In this document: positions 54,044 through 63,359 of the stretch, piece by piece
How the letters are laid out: each line of letters begins with the position of its first letter
How positions within the stretch are numbered: the first letter of the stretch is position 1
Assembly: GCA_002151545.1 (NCBI GenBank)
Contig: CP021237.1
Span: 3,658,001 to 3,722,000, forward strand
Source: Sphingobacteriaceae bacterium GW460-11-11-14-LB5
Lineage (GTDB): Bacteria; Bacteroidota; Bacteroidia; Sphingobacteriales; Sphingobacteriaceae
Length of the DNA stretch: 64,000 bases
Direction of reading: 5' to 3'
Made by a program: the position numbers and the translations under genes
Notes under the pieces: model-generated
Database searches by the model: none
Seen by the model: the letters and a program-made list of their open reading frames with translations, nothing else
What the model was told of the DNA's origin: nothing

Positions 54044-55732
54044 ATGGATATCTTATCATACCTGTTAGAACTCTTGCAGCAACGCAAAGAAGTTGGTATT
54101 ACCGGCTTGGGCACTTTTTATAAAAAGAAATACCCGGGAAGATACGATAAGGAAAAACAAACGTTTTTGCCTCCCGGATATACGCTGCAGTTTTCGGCCG
54201 AAGTAACCGAAGAAGATGCTTTAGCCAATTTTATTTCGACTAAAACGAATACTGCAATTGAAGATGCCCGTAATCAAATCGCTGGGTTTGTTGAAGAAGT
54301 CAATCAAAAATTAGAGCTAAACCATGAGGCCGAACTGCAAAATACCGGCCGCTTATTTTTTACCGAACAAGGATTAGGTTTCGAACCGGTTAAAAACATG
54401 AACTATGGTTCTGAATTTTACGGACTTCCGTCATTGGCAGAAACCGCAGTTGAAGAAACAAAAACCGATTCACCTCAACCAGAGGAAGAAGTTTATGATG
54501 AAATTGCGGAAGCACCGGCGGTAACTTCTCCATTTGAAAATAAGTCGTACCAGGCCCCGATAATCGAAAATATTGAACTGGATGAAGTTAAAGATGATCT
54601 TAAAAACACTTTAAAACACACAGAAAACGCTGCAGCAGAAATTACTGAGGCGCCTGATTTTATCAAAGAACAGCACGAAGAACATCCAAACCGTTTTGGT
54701 CATACGCCAGAATCGGAGGTAGAAAATATTGCTGCCGAACAACATGCGATTGAAACGCCTGAATCGGCTGAAACACCAACTGAGGAAGAAGAACTAGCAA
54801 ATACTGTTGACGAAGTAGAAATACCTAAATCGGAAGTTGAAAATATCGCGACTGAACATCCTGCTATTGAAACACCAGAATCAGACGATGCACAAGATGA
54901 AACAAATGTTGCAGAAAATACTGCTGCATCTGAAGAAGGCAATACAGTAGAAGTCCCAGAAACGGTTATCCCGCAAAGTGAACACCCAGGTCGTTTCTCG
55001 CTAAGGTCGGAAACAGAGGAACCAAAAACATACATCAATTTAGAAGACGAAGCTAAAAAAGAAGAGCCAGTAATTGAGGCGCCGGCGTTTATCAAAGAGC
55101 AGCACGCTGAGCATCCAAACCGTTTTGGCCATGATCCAATTGAACATGGAGAAGATACGAGGCAAGGAATGTCTACCTGGCTGATGATTACCATTGCCGT
55201 TTTGGCCTTGGTGGTTATTGCAGCGATAACTTATCTGGTTAAGCCCGAATTATTCACCGGTGAAACAACAGCGCCTGTAAAACAGGAACAAGCAATTGTC
55301 GATTCGCCAAAGGTTGTTATCGATACCTTACAAGCTAAACAGGATTCAATAGCTAAAACAGATAGCATTTTAAAAGCCAATCAGGTTCAGAAAAAAGCAG
55401 ATACCCTTAAAAAAGTAGCGGCAAAACCTGTGGTTAAACCTATTGTAGAAACACCAAAAGAAAATAAAATTGTACCAAACCCTGGTCCTTCTACGTTTTA
55501 CGTTATTGCAGCGTCTTTTCAATCAGAGAAAAAAGCAATGGTATTTATTAAACAAATGGAGAAAATCGGTTTAAATGCTGAAATCGCAAAAGTACCCGGC
55601 CGTTTAAAAAAGGTAAGTATAGCGAGTTTTACAACTGAAAAAGAAGCTAAAGAACAGAAAGATATTTTACAGAAAAAACTAAAAGGAAAAGGATATTTCG
55701 TACAACAAAAATCTAACAACACACAACCATAA
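54044..55732 (+). CDS. HU-like N-terminal, transmembrane, SPOR C-terminal protein
   Basis: A 562-residue protein with no signal peptide. The N-terminal 120 residues (LELLQQRKEVGITGLGTFY and following) resemble a Bacteroidota HU-CCDC81 domain related to the HU/IHF fold. An acidic linker (about 130-370) contains near-repeats such as FIKEQHEEHPNRFGH and FIKEQHAEHPNRFGH. One membrane segment is at about 377-397. The SPOR domain (about 485-560, TFYVIAASFQSEKKAMVFI) would bind denuded peptidoglycan. It is the first of four overlapping genes (stop and next start share bases), so it is one operon with ExbB. Confidence 0.8.
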   Translation: MDILSYLLELLQQRKEVGITGLGTFYKKKYPGRYDKEKQTFLPPGYTLQFSAEVTEEDALANFISTKTNTAIEDARNQIAGFVEEVNQKLELNHEAELQNTGRLFFTEQGLGFEPVKNMNYGSEFYGLPSLAETAVEETKTDSPQPEEEVYDEIAEAPAVTSPFENKSYQAPIIENIELDEVKDDLKNTLKHTENAAAEITEAPDFIKEQHEEHPNRFGHTPESEVENIAAEQHAIETPESAETPTEEEELANTVDEVEIPKSEVENIATEHPAIETPESDDAQDETNVAENTAASEEGNTVEVPETVIPQSEHPGRFSLRSETEEPKTYINLEDEAKKEEPVIEAPAFIKEQHAEHPNRFGHDPIEHGEDTRQGMSTWLMITIAVLALVVIAAITYLVKPELFTGETTAPVKQEQAIVDSPKVVIDTLQAKQDSIAKTDSILKANQVQKKADTLKKVAAKPVVKPIVETPKENKIVPNPGPSTFYVIAASFQSEKKAMVFIKQMEKIGLNAEIAKVPGRLKKVSIASFTTEKEAKEQKDILQKKLKGKGYFVQQKSNNTQP

Positions 55733-56436
55733 TGATAACTTTATTAATTCAGGACACCACACAAGCACTACAAGACACCGCAAATGCGGTTAACCAGGCA
55801 GTAACACAACCACAACCAGAATTACATTTTATCGATCTGCTTTTTAAAGGCGGCTGGGTAATGATTCCATTGGCCTTTCTCGCTTTTTTAGCTTTGATTA
55901 TTTTTGTTGAACGTTACTTAACCATTAAAAAAGCAACTAAAGACGAATCGAACCTGATGGGTCAGATCAGGTCTTATATTCAATCCGGAAATTTAGAGGG
56001 CGCAATGTCGCTTTTAAGAAATAATAACTCTCCGCTTTCGCGCATGTTGCAAAAAGGTTTAAAACGCATTGGTCGCCCGATTAAAGATATTGAAGGTGCA
56101 ATTGAAAATGTGGGTAAATTAGAGGTTTCTAAATTAGAGAAGAACATTAGCATATTGGGTATTGTTGCAGGTATTGCGCCAATGCTTGGTTTCGTAGGTA
56201 CCATTGTGGGGGTTATTACGATTTTCCACCAGGTATCCATAAAAGGTGCGATTGAAATCGGTACGATTTCTGGTGGTTTATATACCAAAATGATTACTTC
56301 TGCAACCGGATTAATTATCGGTATTATCGCTTACGTACTGTATCACATTTTAAACATTATGGTTGAAAAAATCATTCTTAAAATGGAAACCGATGCAATT
56401 GATTTTATTGATTTACTAGAAGAACCAGGCAAATAA
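55732..56436 (+). CDS. exbB: MotA/TolQ/ExbB proton-channel protein
   Basis: Inner-membrane proton-motive-force channel subunit of the TonB or Tol system. The 234 residues have a periplasmic-type N-terminal extension and then three membrane segments (about 41-63, 135-160, 190-212). The core is GIVAGIAPMLGFVGTIVGVITIFHQ in the second and the typical ISGGLYTKMITSATGLIIGI in the third. It is coupled to its neighbours by one-base overlaps. Whether it serves TonB or Tol is not decided by sequence; the TonB-like gene downstream favours TonB. Confidence 0.92.
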   Translation: MITLLIQDTTQALQDTANAVNQAVTQPQPELHFIDLLFKGGWVMIPLAFLAFLALIIFVERYLTIKKATKDESNLMGQIRSYIQSGNLEGAMSLLRNNNSPLSRMLQKGLKRIGRPIKDIEGAIENVGKLEVSKLEKNISILGIVAGIAPMLGFVGTIVGVITIFHQVSIKGAIEIGTISGGLYTKMITSATGLIIGIIAYVLYHILNIMVEKIILKMETDAIDFIDLLEEPGK

Positions 56437-56837
56437 TGAATTTACGCAAAAGAACAAAAGGATCGGTAGAAGTACATACTTCAGCGTTGAACGATATTAT
56501 GTTCTTCCTGATGTTGTTTTTCTTATTGGCCTCTGCCGTGGTAAATCCTACGGTGGTTAAATTATTATTGCCGCAATCATCAAGCGGGCAGCAATCTACC
56601 GCCAAGAAAGCAGTTACGGTTACGATAGACGAAAACCTTAAATATTTCGTTGAAAAAAAACCAGTGAGCATTGAAGAATTAGAGCCAACTTTGGCATCAT
56701 ACCAAAAACTAGCACCAGATATGACCATTCTTTTATATGTATCGCGCAATGTGACCTATCAGGATGGATTTGTGGTAAACGATATTGCCAATAAATTAAA
56801 ATTAAAACTTGTTGTAGCCGTTGAGCCTAAAAAATAA
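56436..56837 (+). CDS. exbD: ExbD/TolR biopolymer transport protein
   Basis: A 133-residue partner of ExbB with one N-terminal membrane segment (about 19-38). The conserved proton-relay aspartate is the Asp in ALNDIMFFLMLFFLL. The periplasmic part follows with VTIDENLKYFVEKKPVSIEEL. Its start shares one base with the exbB stop. Confidence 0.9.
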   Translation: MNLRKRTKGSVEVHTSALNDIMFFLMLFFLLASAVVNPTVVKLLLPQSSSGQQSTAKKAVTVTIDENLKYFVEKKPVSIEELEPTLASYQKLAPDMTILLYVSRNVTYQDGFVVNDIANKLKLKLVVAVEPKK

Positions 56838-57676
56838 TGAACTACAAAGCACAAAACGTACCTAACGAGGAAAACAATTACCCTAAGGCCATTGCCATAG
56901 CAAGCGGAATTATGGGCTTTTTATTGTTGATCAGCTTTTTTATTGTGATTGGTTCTTTCCAGCCACCTGAAGAAGTAGGTATGGGTGGTATGGTTGTAAA
57001 TTATGGAACTTCTGCTGAAGGAATGGGCGATGATTATACGAGTATTGAAGAACCATCAGCAGATCCAAATGCGAATGGCAAACCACCTGAAAAGGTAACG
57101 CCAGAAGAAAAAGTTACCCCAACCACCTCTACCCAAAGCAGCGACAAAGAAGTTCAAACGCAAAATACGGAAGATGCCATTGCGGTAAATACCAAACCTA
57201 CAAAACCAACCACAGCGGCACCAACTCCGGTTACAGAAGACAAACCGGCCAAACCGGTAATTAACCAAAACGCACTTTACAAAGGCAAAAAGAATACTGG
57301 CCAGGGTCAGGGAGATGGAACCGGAAAAACACCAGGCAACCAGGGCGATAAAGATGGCGATCCGTTAGCATCAAATTATGGCGAAGGTGGTTCCGGAAAT
57401 GGTAACGTGCAGTTATCATTGGCGAGCAGAAAATTCATCGACATCCCACGAATACAGGATGATGGACAAAGCGCAGGTAAAATTGCTGTTCAAATTCGTG
57501 TAGATAAAAACGGTAAAGTGGTCCAGGCCCGTGCAGGAGCAAAAGGCACTACCCTATCTGATTTAACCCTCTGGAGAAAATGTGAGCAGGCGGTATTAGG
57601 CGCAAGTTTAAACAAATTAGAATCAGCACCTGATGTACAAACCGGGATTGTGATATTCAACTTCAAAGTGAAATAA
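56837..57676 (+). CDS. TonB-like energy transducer
   Basis: A 279-residue inner-membrane protein with one membrane segment (about 16-38), a Pro/Lys/Thr/Glu-rich linker (about 60-150, with TPEEKVTPTT) and a Gly-rich part, then a C-terminal domain (GKIAVQIRVDKNGKVVQA and GIVIFNFKVK) similar to TonB_C. Classic TonB has more conserved YP motifs, so TolA or a divergent TonB is possible. It would couple ExbBD to outer-membrane receptors such as the SusC proteins. It starts one base into the exbD stop. Confidence 0.8.
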   Translation: MNYKAQNVPNEENNYPKAIAIASGIMGFLLLISFFIVIGSFQPPEEVGMGGMVVNYGTSAEGMGDDYTSIEEPSADPNANGKPPEKVTPEEKVTPTTSTQSSDKEVQTQNTEDAIAVNTKPTKPTTAAPTPVTEDKPAKPVINQNALYKGKKNTGQGQGDGTGKTPGNQGDKDGDPLASNYGEGGSGNGNVQLSLASRKFIDIPRIQDDGQSAGKIAVQIRVDKNGKVVQARAGAKGTTLSDLTLWRKCEQAVLGASLNKLESAPDVQTGIVIFNFKVK

Positions 57677-57687
57677 AAAATATAAAT

Positions 57688-57716
57688 GGTCTGTGTCCTC
57701 ACAGACCTTTTTTTTA
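57688..57716 (+). terminator. Terminator of the ExbBD-TonB operon
   Basis: Stem GGTCTGTG (57688-57695), loop TCCT, stem CACAGACC (57700-57707), then a run of nine T residues. A variant hairpin GGTCT-N10-AGACC lies downstream at 57916-57935. Confidence 0.88.
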
Positions 57717-57723
57717 TTATTAT

Positions 57724-57750
57724 CGTCACCCTGAATTTATTTCAGGGTGT
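57724..57750 (+). repeat. Dispersed palindrome, variant of the GTCATGCTGAA family
   Basis: CGTCACCCTGAA, TTTA, TTCAGGGTGT. Compared with the copies at 18705 and 27407, both arms change together (ATGC to ACCC; GCAT to GGGT), so pairing is kept. Confidence 0.75.
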
Positions 57751-58035
57751 TTATAACATGAAAGATGCTGACCACTTAGCAGCTACAAGGCAATTGAAAA
57801 TACTATTTCTACTTGTAAAATAAATTACCTTCGGTGAACTCGCTTAAGGCTCGGTTTACTTCGTAGCTTTCCACTTCGTTACAGGTCAGCATGGTGATAA
57901 CTCGCAATACTATATGGTCTATGTTCCAACAGACCTTCAAAATCATTTAAAGACTTCCGAAGTTTCCCCCAAAACAACCAGCCAAAACTTTGGAAGAAAT
58001 CTCATCATTTCGTTTCATAATAACTCCAGTCAACT

Positions 58036-58043
58036 TATATTTG
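58036..58043 (+). promoter_or_regulatory. Promoter box of folC
   Basis: TATATTTG, with TTTC 19 bases upstream (58013-58016), and the folC ATG at 58053, only 10 bases downstream. Confidence 0.6.
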
Positions 58044-58052
58044 ATCCATATT

Positions 58053-59342
58053 ATGAACTACCAACAAACGCTTGATTTTTTATACAGTAAACTGCCCATG
58101 TTTACCCGCGTTGGCGCATCTGCTTTCAAAAAAGATTTAACCAATACCATTATTCTTTGTAAGGCTTTGGATAATCCACAGGATAAATTTAAAAGCATCC
58201 ATGTGGCGGGTACCAATGGAAAAGGATCCACATCACATATGCTGGCTTCCGTATTGCAGGCACAGGGATACAAAACAGGTTTGTACACTTCTCCCCACTT
58301 AAAAGATTTCCGCGAGCGCATCCGCATCAACGGAAAAATGATGAGCAAAACTGAAGTCGTGTCGTTCGTAAAAGATCAGCAAAAACTGATCGAAAAAACG
58401 GAGCCTTCTTTTTTCGAAGTTACCGTGGCCATGGCATTCGATCATTTTGCTAAACACGAGGTAGATGTGGCGGTAATCGAAGTAGGTTTAGGCGGAAGGT
58501 TAGATTCGACGAACATCATTACCCCGCAAATTTCGGTCATTACCAATATCAGTCTCGACCACATGAACATGCTGGGCAATACCCTGGCAGAAATTGCCAG
58601 CGAAAAGGCAGGTATTATTAAAAAAAATATCCCAGTCGTTATTGGCGAAACACAGGAAGAATCTGCTCCTGTATTTATAAACAAAGCTAAATCGCTAGCT
58701 GCACCCATTGTTTTTGCCGATGCCGTATTAACCGCGAAAGATTTTAAAATCAGGAACAATAAACTTTCCTTATCCGTATATCAGAAAGGGGAAATTAAAT
58801 ACAAAAATCTTCAAAGTGATCTTACCGGGGTTTATCAGCACAAAAATATTTTAACGGTTTTAGAAACGCTGGCTGTGCTGAATGAAAAAACGGGTATTAA
58901 AACCGACCAAGAAGCAATCTACAAAGGAATAAGTCAGGTTAAAAAGCAAACTGGTTTACAGGGACGCTGGCAAACTTTGGCTAAAAATCCTTTAGTTATC
59001 TGCGATACCGGCCATAATGAAGCGGGCATTACCGAGGTGATTAAAAACATCACGCAAACCAATTATCAAAACCTGCACATTGTTTTTGGAATGGTAAAGG
59101 ACAAAGATATTTCGAAAGTTTTATCCTTAATGCCTAAAAATGCGACTTACTATTTTTGCAAACCAGATTTAGAACGCGGTTTAGCAGCTGATGAACTTAA
59201 AGAACAGGCGGCAACATTTAATTTAATTGGAAACAGTTATACTTCGGTAGCCGAGGCCAAAGAAAAGGCCATTCAATCAGCCGATCCAAAAGATTTGGTT
59301 TTTGTTGGTGGAAGTACGTTTGTGGTAGCCGAAGCGATATAA
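58053..59342 (+). CDS. folC: Bifunctional dihydrofolate synthase / folylpolyglutamate synthase
   Basis: Adds glutamate to dihydropteroate and to tetrahydrofolates. The product is 429 residues from the ATG at 58053; an upstream start at 57990 would add 21 residues lying in the promoter and is rejected. The Mur-ligase-type P-loop HVAGTNGKGSTSHMLAS is near residues 50-66, with TSPHLKDFRERI, VIEVGLGGRLDSTN, ITNISLDHMNMLG and CDTGHNEAGI following. This and pabB are the two folate-pathway genes of the window, but they are far apart. Confidence 0.96.
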   Translation: MNYQQTLDFLYSKLPMFTRVGASAFKKDLTNTIILCKALDNPQDKFKSIHVAGTNGKGSTSHMLASVLQAQGYKTGLYTSPHLKDFRERIRINGKMMSKTEVVSFVKDQQKLIEKTEPSFFEVTVAMAFDHFAKHEVDVAVIEVGLGGRLDSTNIITPQISVITNISLDHMNMLGNTLAEIASEKAGIIKKNIPVVIGETQEESAPVFINKAKSLAAPIVFADAVLTAKDFKIRNNKLSLSVYQKGEIKYKNLQSDLTGVYQHKNILTVLETLAVLNEKTGIKTDQEAIYKGISQVKKQTGLQGRWQTLAKNPLVICDTGHNEAGITEVIKNITQTNYQNLHIVFGMVKDKDISKVLSLMPKNATYYFCKPDLERGLAADELKEQAATFNLIGNSYTSVAEAKEKAIQSADPKDLVFVGGSTFVVAEAI

Positions 59343-59378
59343 GCAAAGGAGATCAATACCATCATCCCCTTTGCTTAT
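59339..59378. terminator. Bidirectional terminator between folC and the DUF3472 gene
   Basis: Stem ATAAGCAAAGG (59339-59349) against CCTTTGCTTAT (59368-59378) with an 18-base loop, lying between convergent genes. The folC stop is in the left arm. Confidence 0.7.
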
Positions 59379-59385
59379 AATTAAA

Positions 59386-61044
59386 CTACTGTGCTTCCAG
59401 TAGCCATTGCTGGTTTGATGATCCCGTATTACCATTCATACTATACTGAACAATCTTAGTACCACTGCTTGTACCACTACCCGGATTGTCAAGAACATAG
59501 TGATTCGAAAGATTACTTTGAATTACATATTTATTGGCGCCAACAGGAATTAAATTCCATTTTTGATTTGCCCCATTGGTAACGGTATACTGAATGATAT
59601 TCCCATTTAATGCCTGTACCCCTCCTGAAATATCCAATGCTTTAGTGCTGTTGGCATTAACAATAACATAACTTGTTCCCTGCGTATTAAATTGCCACTT
59701 CTGGCCATTTCCGGTAGCACTGGTACTTTGAACTAAAAAGGCACTATTAGCTGTGCTGTTATTTTCTATAGCGAGGTAAAGTCCGCTTGATGCATTTTTT
59801 ATTTTATACCATGTACTGGCTGAAATGCCATTGGTAACCGGCACTGTTAGTGGTGTTGAATTCTGGTTAAAAATATCTGTAAGGGTAATTCTAACCGAAT
59901 AACTACCTGTTCCTAGGGTACTGGAAATGGTTACAGATCTTTTTTGAGGCAATACCTCATTTACCGTACTAACTACTCCACCTGATGAATTTAGTAATTC
60001 TATTTTTGAAGAAAGTTGCGGACTTTTGAGCTGATTGTTTACCCAGTTTACGGTAACCGTATTACCACTGGCAACAGCCGTTGCAGATTGTACTTCTCCA
60101 ATGGTTAATGTAGGTGCAGTGCCTTGGTTGCTTTGTGCCGGAAGGCTTAATGTGCGTCCTGTACCAAAAGCGGCACTAGGTTGTGTATTTCCTCCATGTT
60201 CCATAAAATAAGCATCTTCAGTAGTATCATAACCTGAATTAAAAGCCCTGTCGTAAATCCCGTTTCTACCTTCATCTCCAGCATTGGCACTAAAACTTCT
60301 GCTGGTATGTTTCACCCAGGTATTGCTTGTGCTTAAGTTCCAGCAATCTTTAAAAAATGCCTTTCTAACATATCTTCCATCATAATCAGGATTAGTTCCA
60401 ACCCAGTTTTCTAAAAACGCATCGTTACCCGAACCCAGGAAGGTGGTGCGCTCAGGAATAGCCAATGTACTGGTATGAAACCAGACACCACTCGATTGAT
60501 TTTGGATAAAAGTGCCTATATATAATTTCCCATCACGTTTCCATGCCCTTAAGGCTATATTGTACCAGGTGTTAAGCGCCCATTGGTATGGATTGATTGT
60601 TTTATATCCATCACCTTCTCCTCCAAATCTGCTGCTAATGGTTTGTGGGCCCGTATAAGCCACTTCAGAATAGATCCCGCCAGCAGTATTCGGATCCCAT
60701 AATGAGGATATAAGGATGTTTGGTGTTCCAAAGGAATTATCAGGTGTTTGCTGTAAGCCTGCATAGCCACCCGAATAATTATGTACAGAAAAATATTCGG
60801 CATTGGCAGATTGTGTAATTTTTATTTTATGTATTTTGGCAATAGCATCAGACGGAAAAGAAAAATAAAGATGTTCTGATGGAGCAGCGTTTTCTCCGCT
60901 GACAAGAGCTGCATTCACCGAACTCATTTTGGGTATTGATAATTGGGGATTTTCAGCAATAATGTTCTTTTGACAAGACATCATGGAAAATAATAGTATC
61001 ATCCAAGCCGTTAACGACCAGGAAAAAAAAGTAAATGGTTTCAT
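59386..61044 (-). CDS. DUF3472 and ricin-type lectin lipoprotein
   Basis: A 552-residue secreted lipoprotein (lipobox MMSC, Cys24). A DUF3472 domain lies at about 125-305 (GGEGDGYKTINPYQWALNTWY and GRYVRKAFFKDCW), then a fibronectin/Ig-like linker (about 310-405), then a ricin B-type lectin domain (about 412-552) with WYKIKNASSGLYLAIEN and NQKWNLIPVGANKYVI, ending QQWLLEAQ. It probably binds glycans at the cell surface or outside; DUF3472 has no established function. It is a single gene transcribed away from pafA. Confidence 0.8.
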   Translation of the reverse strand: MKPFTFFSWSLTAWMILLFSMMSCQKNIIAENPQLSIPKMSSVNAALVSGENAAPSEHLYFSFPSDAIAKIHKIKITQSANAEYFSVHNYSGGYAGLQQTPDNSFGTPNILISSLWDPNTAGGIYSEVAYTGPQTISSRFGGEGDGYKTINPYQWALNTWYNIALRAWKRDGKLYIGTFIQNQSSGVWFHTSTLAIPERTTFLGSGNDAFLENWVGTNPDYDGRYVRKAFFKDCWNLSTSNTWVKHTSRSFSANAGDEGRNGIYDRAFNSGYDTTEDAYFMEHGGNTQPSAAFGTGRTLSLPAQSNQGTAPTLTIGEVQSATAVASGNTVTVNWVNNQLKSPQLSSKIELLNSSGGVVSTVNEVLPQKRSVTISSTLGTGSYSVRITLTDIFNQNSTPLTVPVTNGISASTWYKIKNASSGLYLAIENNSTANSAFLVQSTSATGNGQKWQFNTQGTSYVIVNANSTKALDISGGVQALNGNIIQYTVTNGANQKWNLIPVGANKYVIQSNLSNHYVLDNPGSGTSSGTKIVQYSMNGNTGSSNQQWLLEAQ

Positions 61045-61400
61045 AATTTTTTTAGATTAGGTTAGGAATGTATTTGGTTATTAAAACTACTCATAAAACT
61101 ATGCTGATATTATTTTTTGTCTACACAAACGATTGACTGCGCTTTTAGACCTGAAATAATTATTTTAACAACCTAAAAATGAGACACCTAATCCGAATTA
61201 CATGATTTTTACGCTTCAAATTCAAAGTATTGAACCAATTAACCGCTTTTTGACTTGTATCAATAAGGCAAACGTTTGCGCGTAATTAATACTACATACC
61301 CGATTAGCCTATCAATATTGCAATAGTTTCTAAATCTTTACATAAACTTCAAAATATCTTCACTTAAAAGTTATTACTTTAGCCCTTTAACTAAAACACA
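61045..61400. other. Intergenic region between divergent genes
   Basis: A 356-base AT-rich gap that should hold promoters for both the DUF3472 gene and pafA. A partial box TACTTTAG (61375-61382) precedes pafA, with no clear -33 element. No other structure is seen. Confidence 0.4.
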
Positions 61401-63059
61401 ATGAAGAAAATATCCTGTCTAATCTTTACCATTTCTATTTTTTCGATTTCGCTTTCCTCAGCCCAAACTAAAAAACCTGCCACAGCAACTGCTAAAGCAT
61501 TCCCTGCCGAAGTTGCCCGTCCTAAATTGGTGGTTGGCTTAGTGGTTGACCAAATGCGCTGGGATTATCTATACCGCTATTATAACCGCTACAGCAACGG
61601 TGGTTTTAAAAGATTAATAAATGAGGGTTTTTCTGTAGAAAATACATTTATCCCTTATACCCCAACTTATACTGCATGTGGCCATACCTGTATCTATACG
61701 GGTTCGGTTCCGGCGGTTCATGGTATTATCGGCAACGACTGGTATGACCCTGAAACTAAAAAGAATGTATATTGTACTGAAGATTCTTCAGTAACTACTG
61801 TTGGCAGTACACCTTCATCAGAAGGGAATATGTCGCCTAAAAATATGTTAACCACCACCATTACTGATGAATTGAGGTTAGCTACAAATTTTAGAGGTAA
61901 GGTAATCGGCATTTCATTAAAAGACAGGGGTTCGATCCTTCCGGCTGGCCACGCGGCAAATGCGGCATATTGGTATCAAGGCAGCACCGGAAACTGGATT
62001 ACCAGTACTTATTATATGAAAGAAGTACCCACCTGGATTGCTGATTACAATAAGCTGAAATTAGCCAATAAGTTTTATGCAAAAAACTGGGAAACATTGT
62101 ATCCAATGAATACTTATGTAAACAGCACTGCAGATGAGAAAGCTTACGAAGGAAAATCGAGTACCTTCCCTCACCAGCTTACCCAAAACATTGATAAAAA
62201 CTTCGATGCCATCAGAAGTACACCTTACGGTAACACCATCACTTTAGACCTGGCCAAATTGGCCATTCTTTCTGAAGATTTAGGACAGGATAACATTACC
62301 GATTTCCTGGCAGTAAGCTGTTCATCTACCGATTATGTTGGTCATGCTTACGGTCCGAATTCAGTCGAAGCAGAAGATACCTATTTACGTTTAGATAAAG
62401 ACTTCGAGGAGTTTTTCAATTACCTGGATAAAAAAGTAGGTAAAGGAAACTATACCGTATTTTTAACTGCCGATCACGGTGCTGCCCATGTTCCTGGATT
62501 TATGCAGGAGAATAAATTACCTTCAGGCGTAGTGAGCGATAGAGATATTGCAAACAAATTAAACGCTTATTTAAATGATAAATTTAAGGTCAACAATGTT
62601 GTTTTAAAATCGATGAATAACCAGATTATTTTCGATCATGACAAAACAGACAAGGGAAATGTGAGTTTTGATGTAATTAAATCGGCATCGGTAGAATTCT
62701 TAAAAAGATTAGACGGTTTCCAGAATGCAGTTGATATTGCTAAAATATCACAATCTACCATTCAGGAAATCCAGAAAAAAATGATTACAAACGGATACAA
62801 CGCCCGTAGAAGCGGTGATATTTATTATGTATTAGCCCCAAACTGGTTTAACGGTGGCAGCACAGGTACTACGCACGGAAACTGGAACCCCTACGATTCG
62901 CATATCCCATTGGTTTTTATGGGCTGGGGAATCAAAGCCGGCGCATCTAACAAAACACATTACATGACTGATATTGCGCCTACCCTGGCGGCACTACTCC
63001 ATATTCAAATGCCAAATGGTACTGTCGGAGAACCGATCACAGAGATTACCAATAAATAA
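61401..63059 (+). CDS. pafA: PafA-type phosphate-irrepressible alkaline phosphatase
   Basis: Periplasmic phosphomonoesterase of the alkaline phosphatase superfamily, known from Elizabethkingia and other Bacteroidota. The 552 residues have a signal peptide (1-21, ending SSAQ). With an offset of +12 from the Elizabethkingia PafA numbering as I recall it, all key residues match: metal ligand Asp50, nucleophile Thr91 in TYTACGH, Asn112 in HGIIGNDW, and Lys174 and Arg176 in SLKDRGSI. LTADHGAAHVPG supplies later metal ligands. The gene is monocistronic and has its own terminator. Confidence 0.93.
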   Translation: MKKISCLIFTISIFSISLSSAQTKKPATATAKAFPAEVARPKLVVGLVVDQMRWDYLYRYYNRYSNGGFKRLINEGFSVENTFIPYTPTYTACGHTCIYTGSVPAVHGIIGNDWYDPETKKNVYCTEDSSVTTVGSTPSSEGNMSPKNMLTTTITDELRLATNFRGKVIGISLKDRGSILPAGHAANAAYWYQGSTGNWITSTYYMKEVPTWIADYNKLKLANKFYAKNWETLYPMNTYVNSTADEKAYEGKSSTFPHQLTQNIDKNFDAIRSTPYGNTITLDLAKLAILSEDLGQDNITDFLAVSCSSTDYVGHAYGPNSVEAEDTYLRLDKDFEEFFNYLDKKVGKGNYTVFLTADHGAAHVPGFMQENKLPSGVVSDRDIANKLNAYLNDKFKVNNVVLKSMNNQIIFDHDKTDKGNVSFDVIKSASVEFLKRLDGFQNAVDIAKISQSTIQEIQKKMITNGYNARRSGDIYYVLAPNWFNGGSTGTTHGNWNPYDSHIPLVFMGWGIKAGASNKTHYMTDIAPTLAALLHIQMPNGTVGEPITEITNK

Positions 63060-63064
63060 TTCGA

Positions 63065-63096
63065 AAAAACTATGCCCACCAGCATAGTTTTTTTTG
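63065..63096 (+). terminator. Terminator of pafA
   Basis: Stem AAAAACTATGC (63065-63075) against GCATAGTTTTT (63082-63092), followed by more T residues. Confidence 0.88.
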
Positions 63097-63114
63097 TTTT
63101 ACGGTATTTATTTA

Positions 63115-63240
63115 AACTAGAGTCGTCTAGCTTCCAAAGAAAAATTTTCAGCCAGCGTTTTTTGGTTCTTTTTGACGCTAAAAAGAAGGAGCCCATCGAC
63201 GGCGGCGAGGCGAGGCAAGGAAGAGCTGTAGACAAAAAAT
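63115..63240. repeat. Probable remnant of a dispersed intergenic repeat
   Basis: Contains a near palindrome TTCTTTTTGACGCTAAAAAGAA (about 63168-63189) and a GC-rich stretch CCCATCGACGGCGGCGAGGC unlike the surroundings. No gene is present. No second copy occurs in this window, so the repeat nature is an inference from composition and symmetry. Confidence 0.35.
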
Positions 63241-63359
63241 AACGAATTATACATATCCTTCATATCAACTTTTACGAAATAAATTATTCCTTGAAATGAA
63301 CTCCTCATAAAATATCCTATATGTTAAAAAAAATTGAACTGTTTGTTTTATTTTAGATC

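Noticed and set aside
54700..55194. 164-codon Ser-rich frame antisense to the HU/SPOR gene
   Set aside because: It is the mirror of an acidic repetitive linker; the sense frame is strongly supported by its SPOR domain and operon position.
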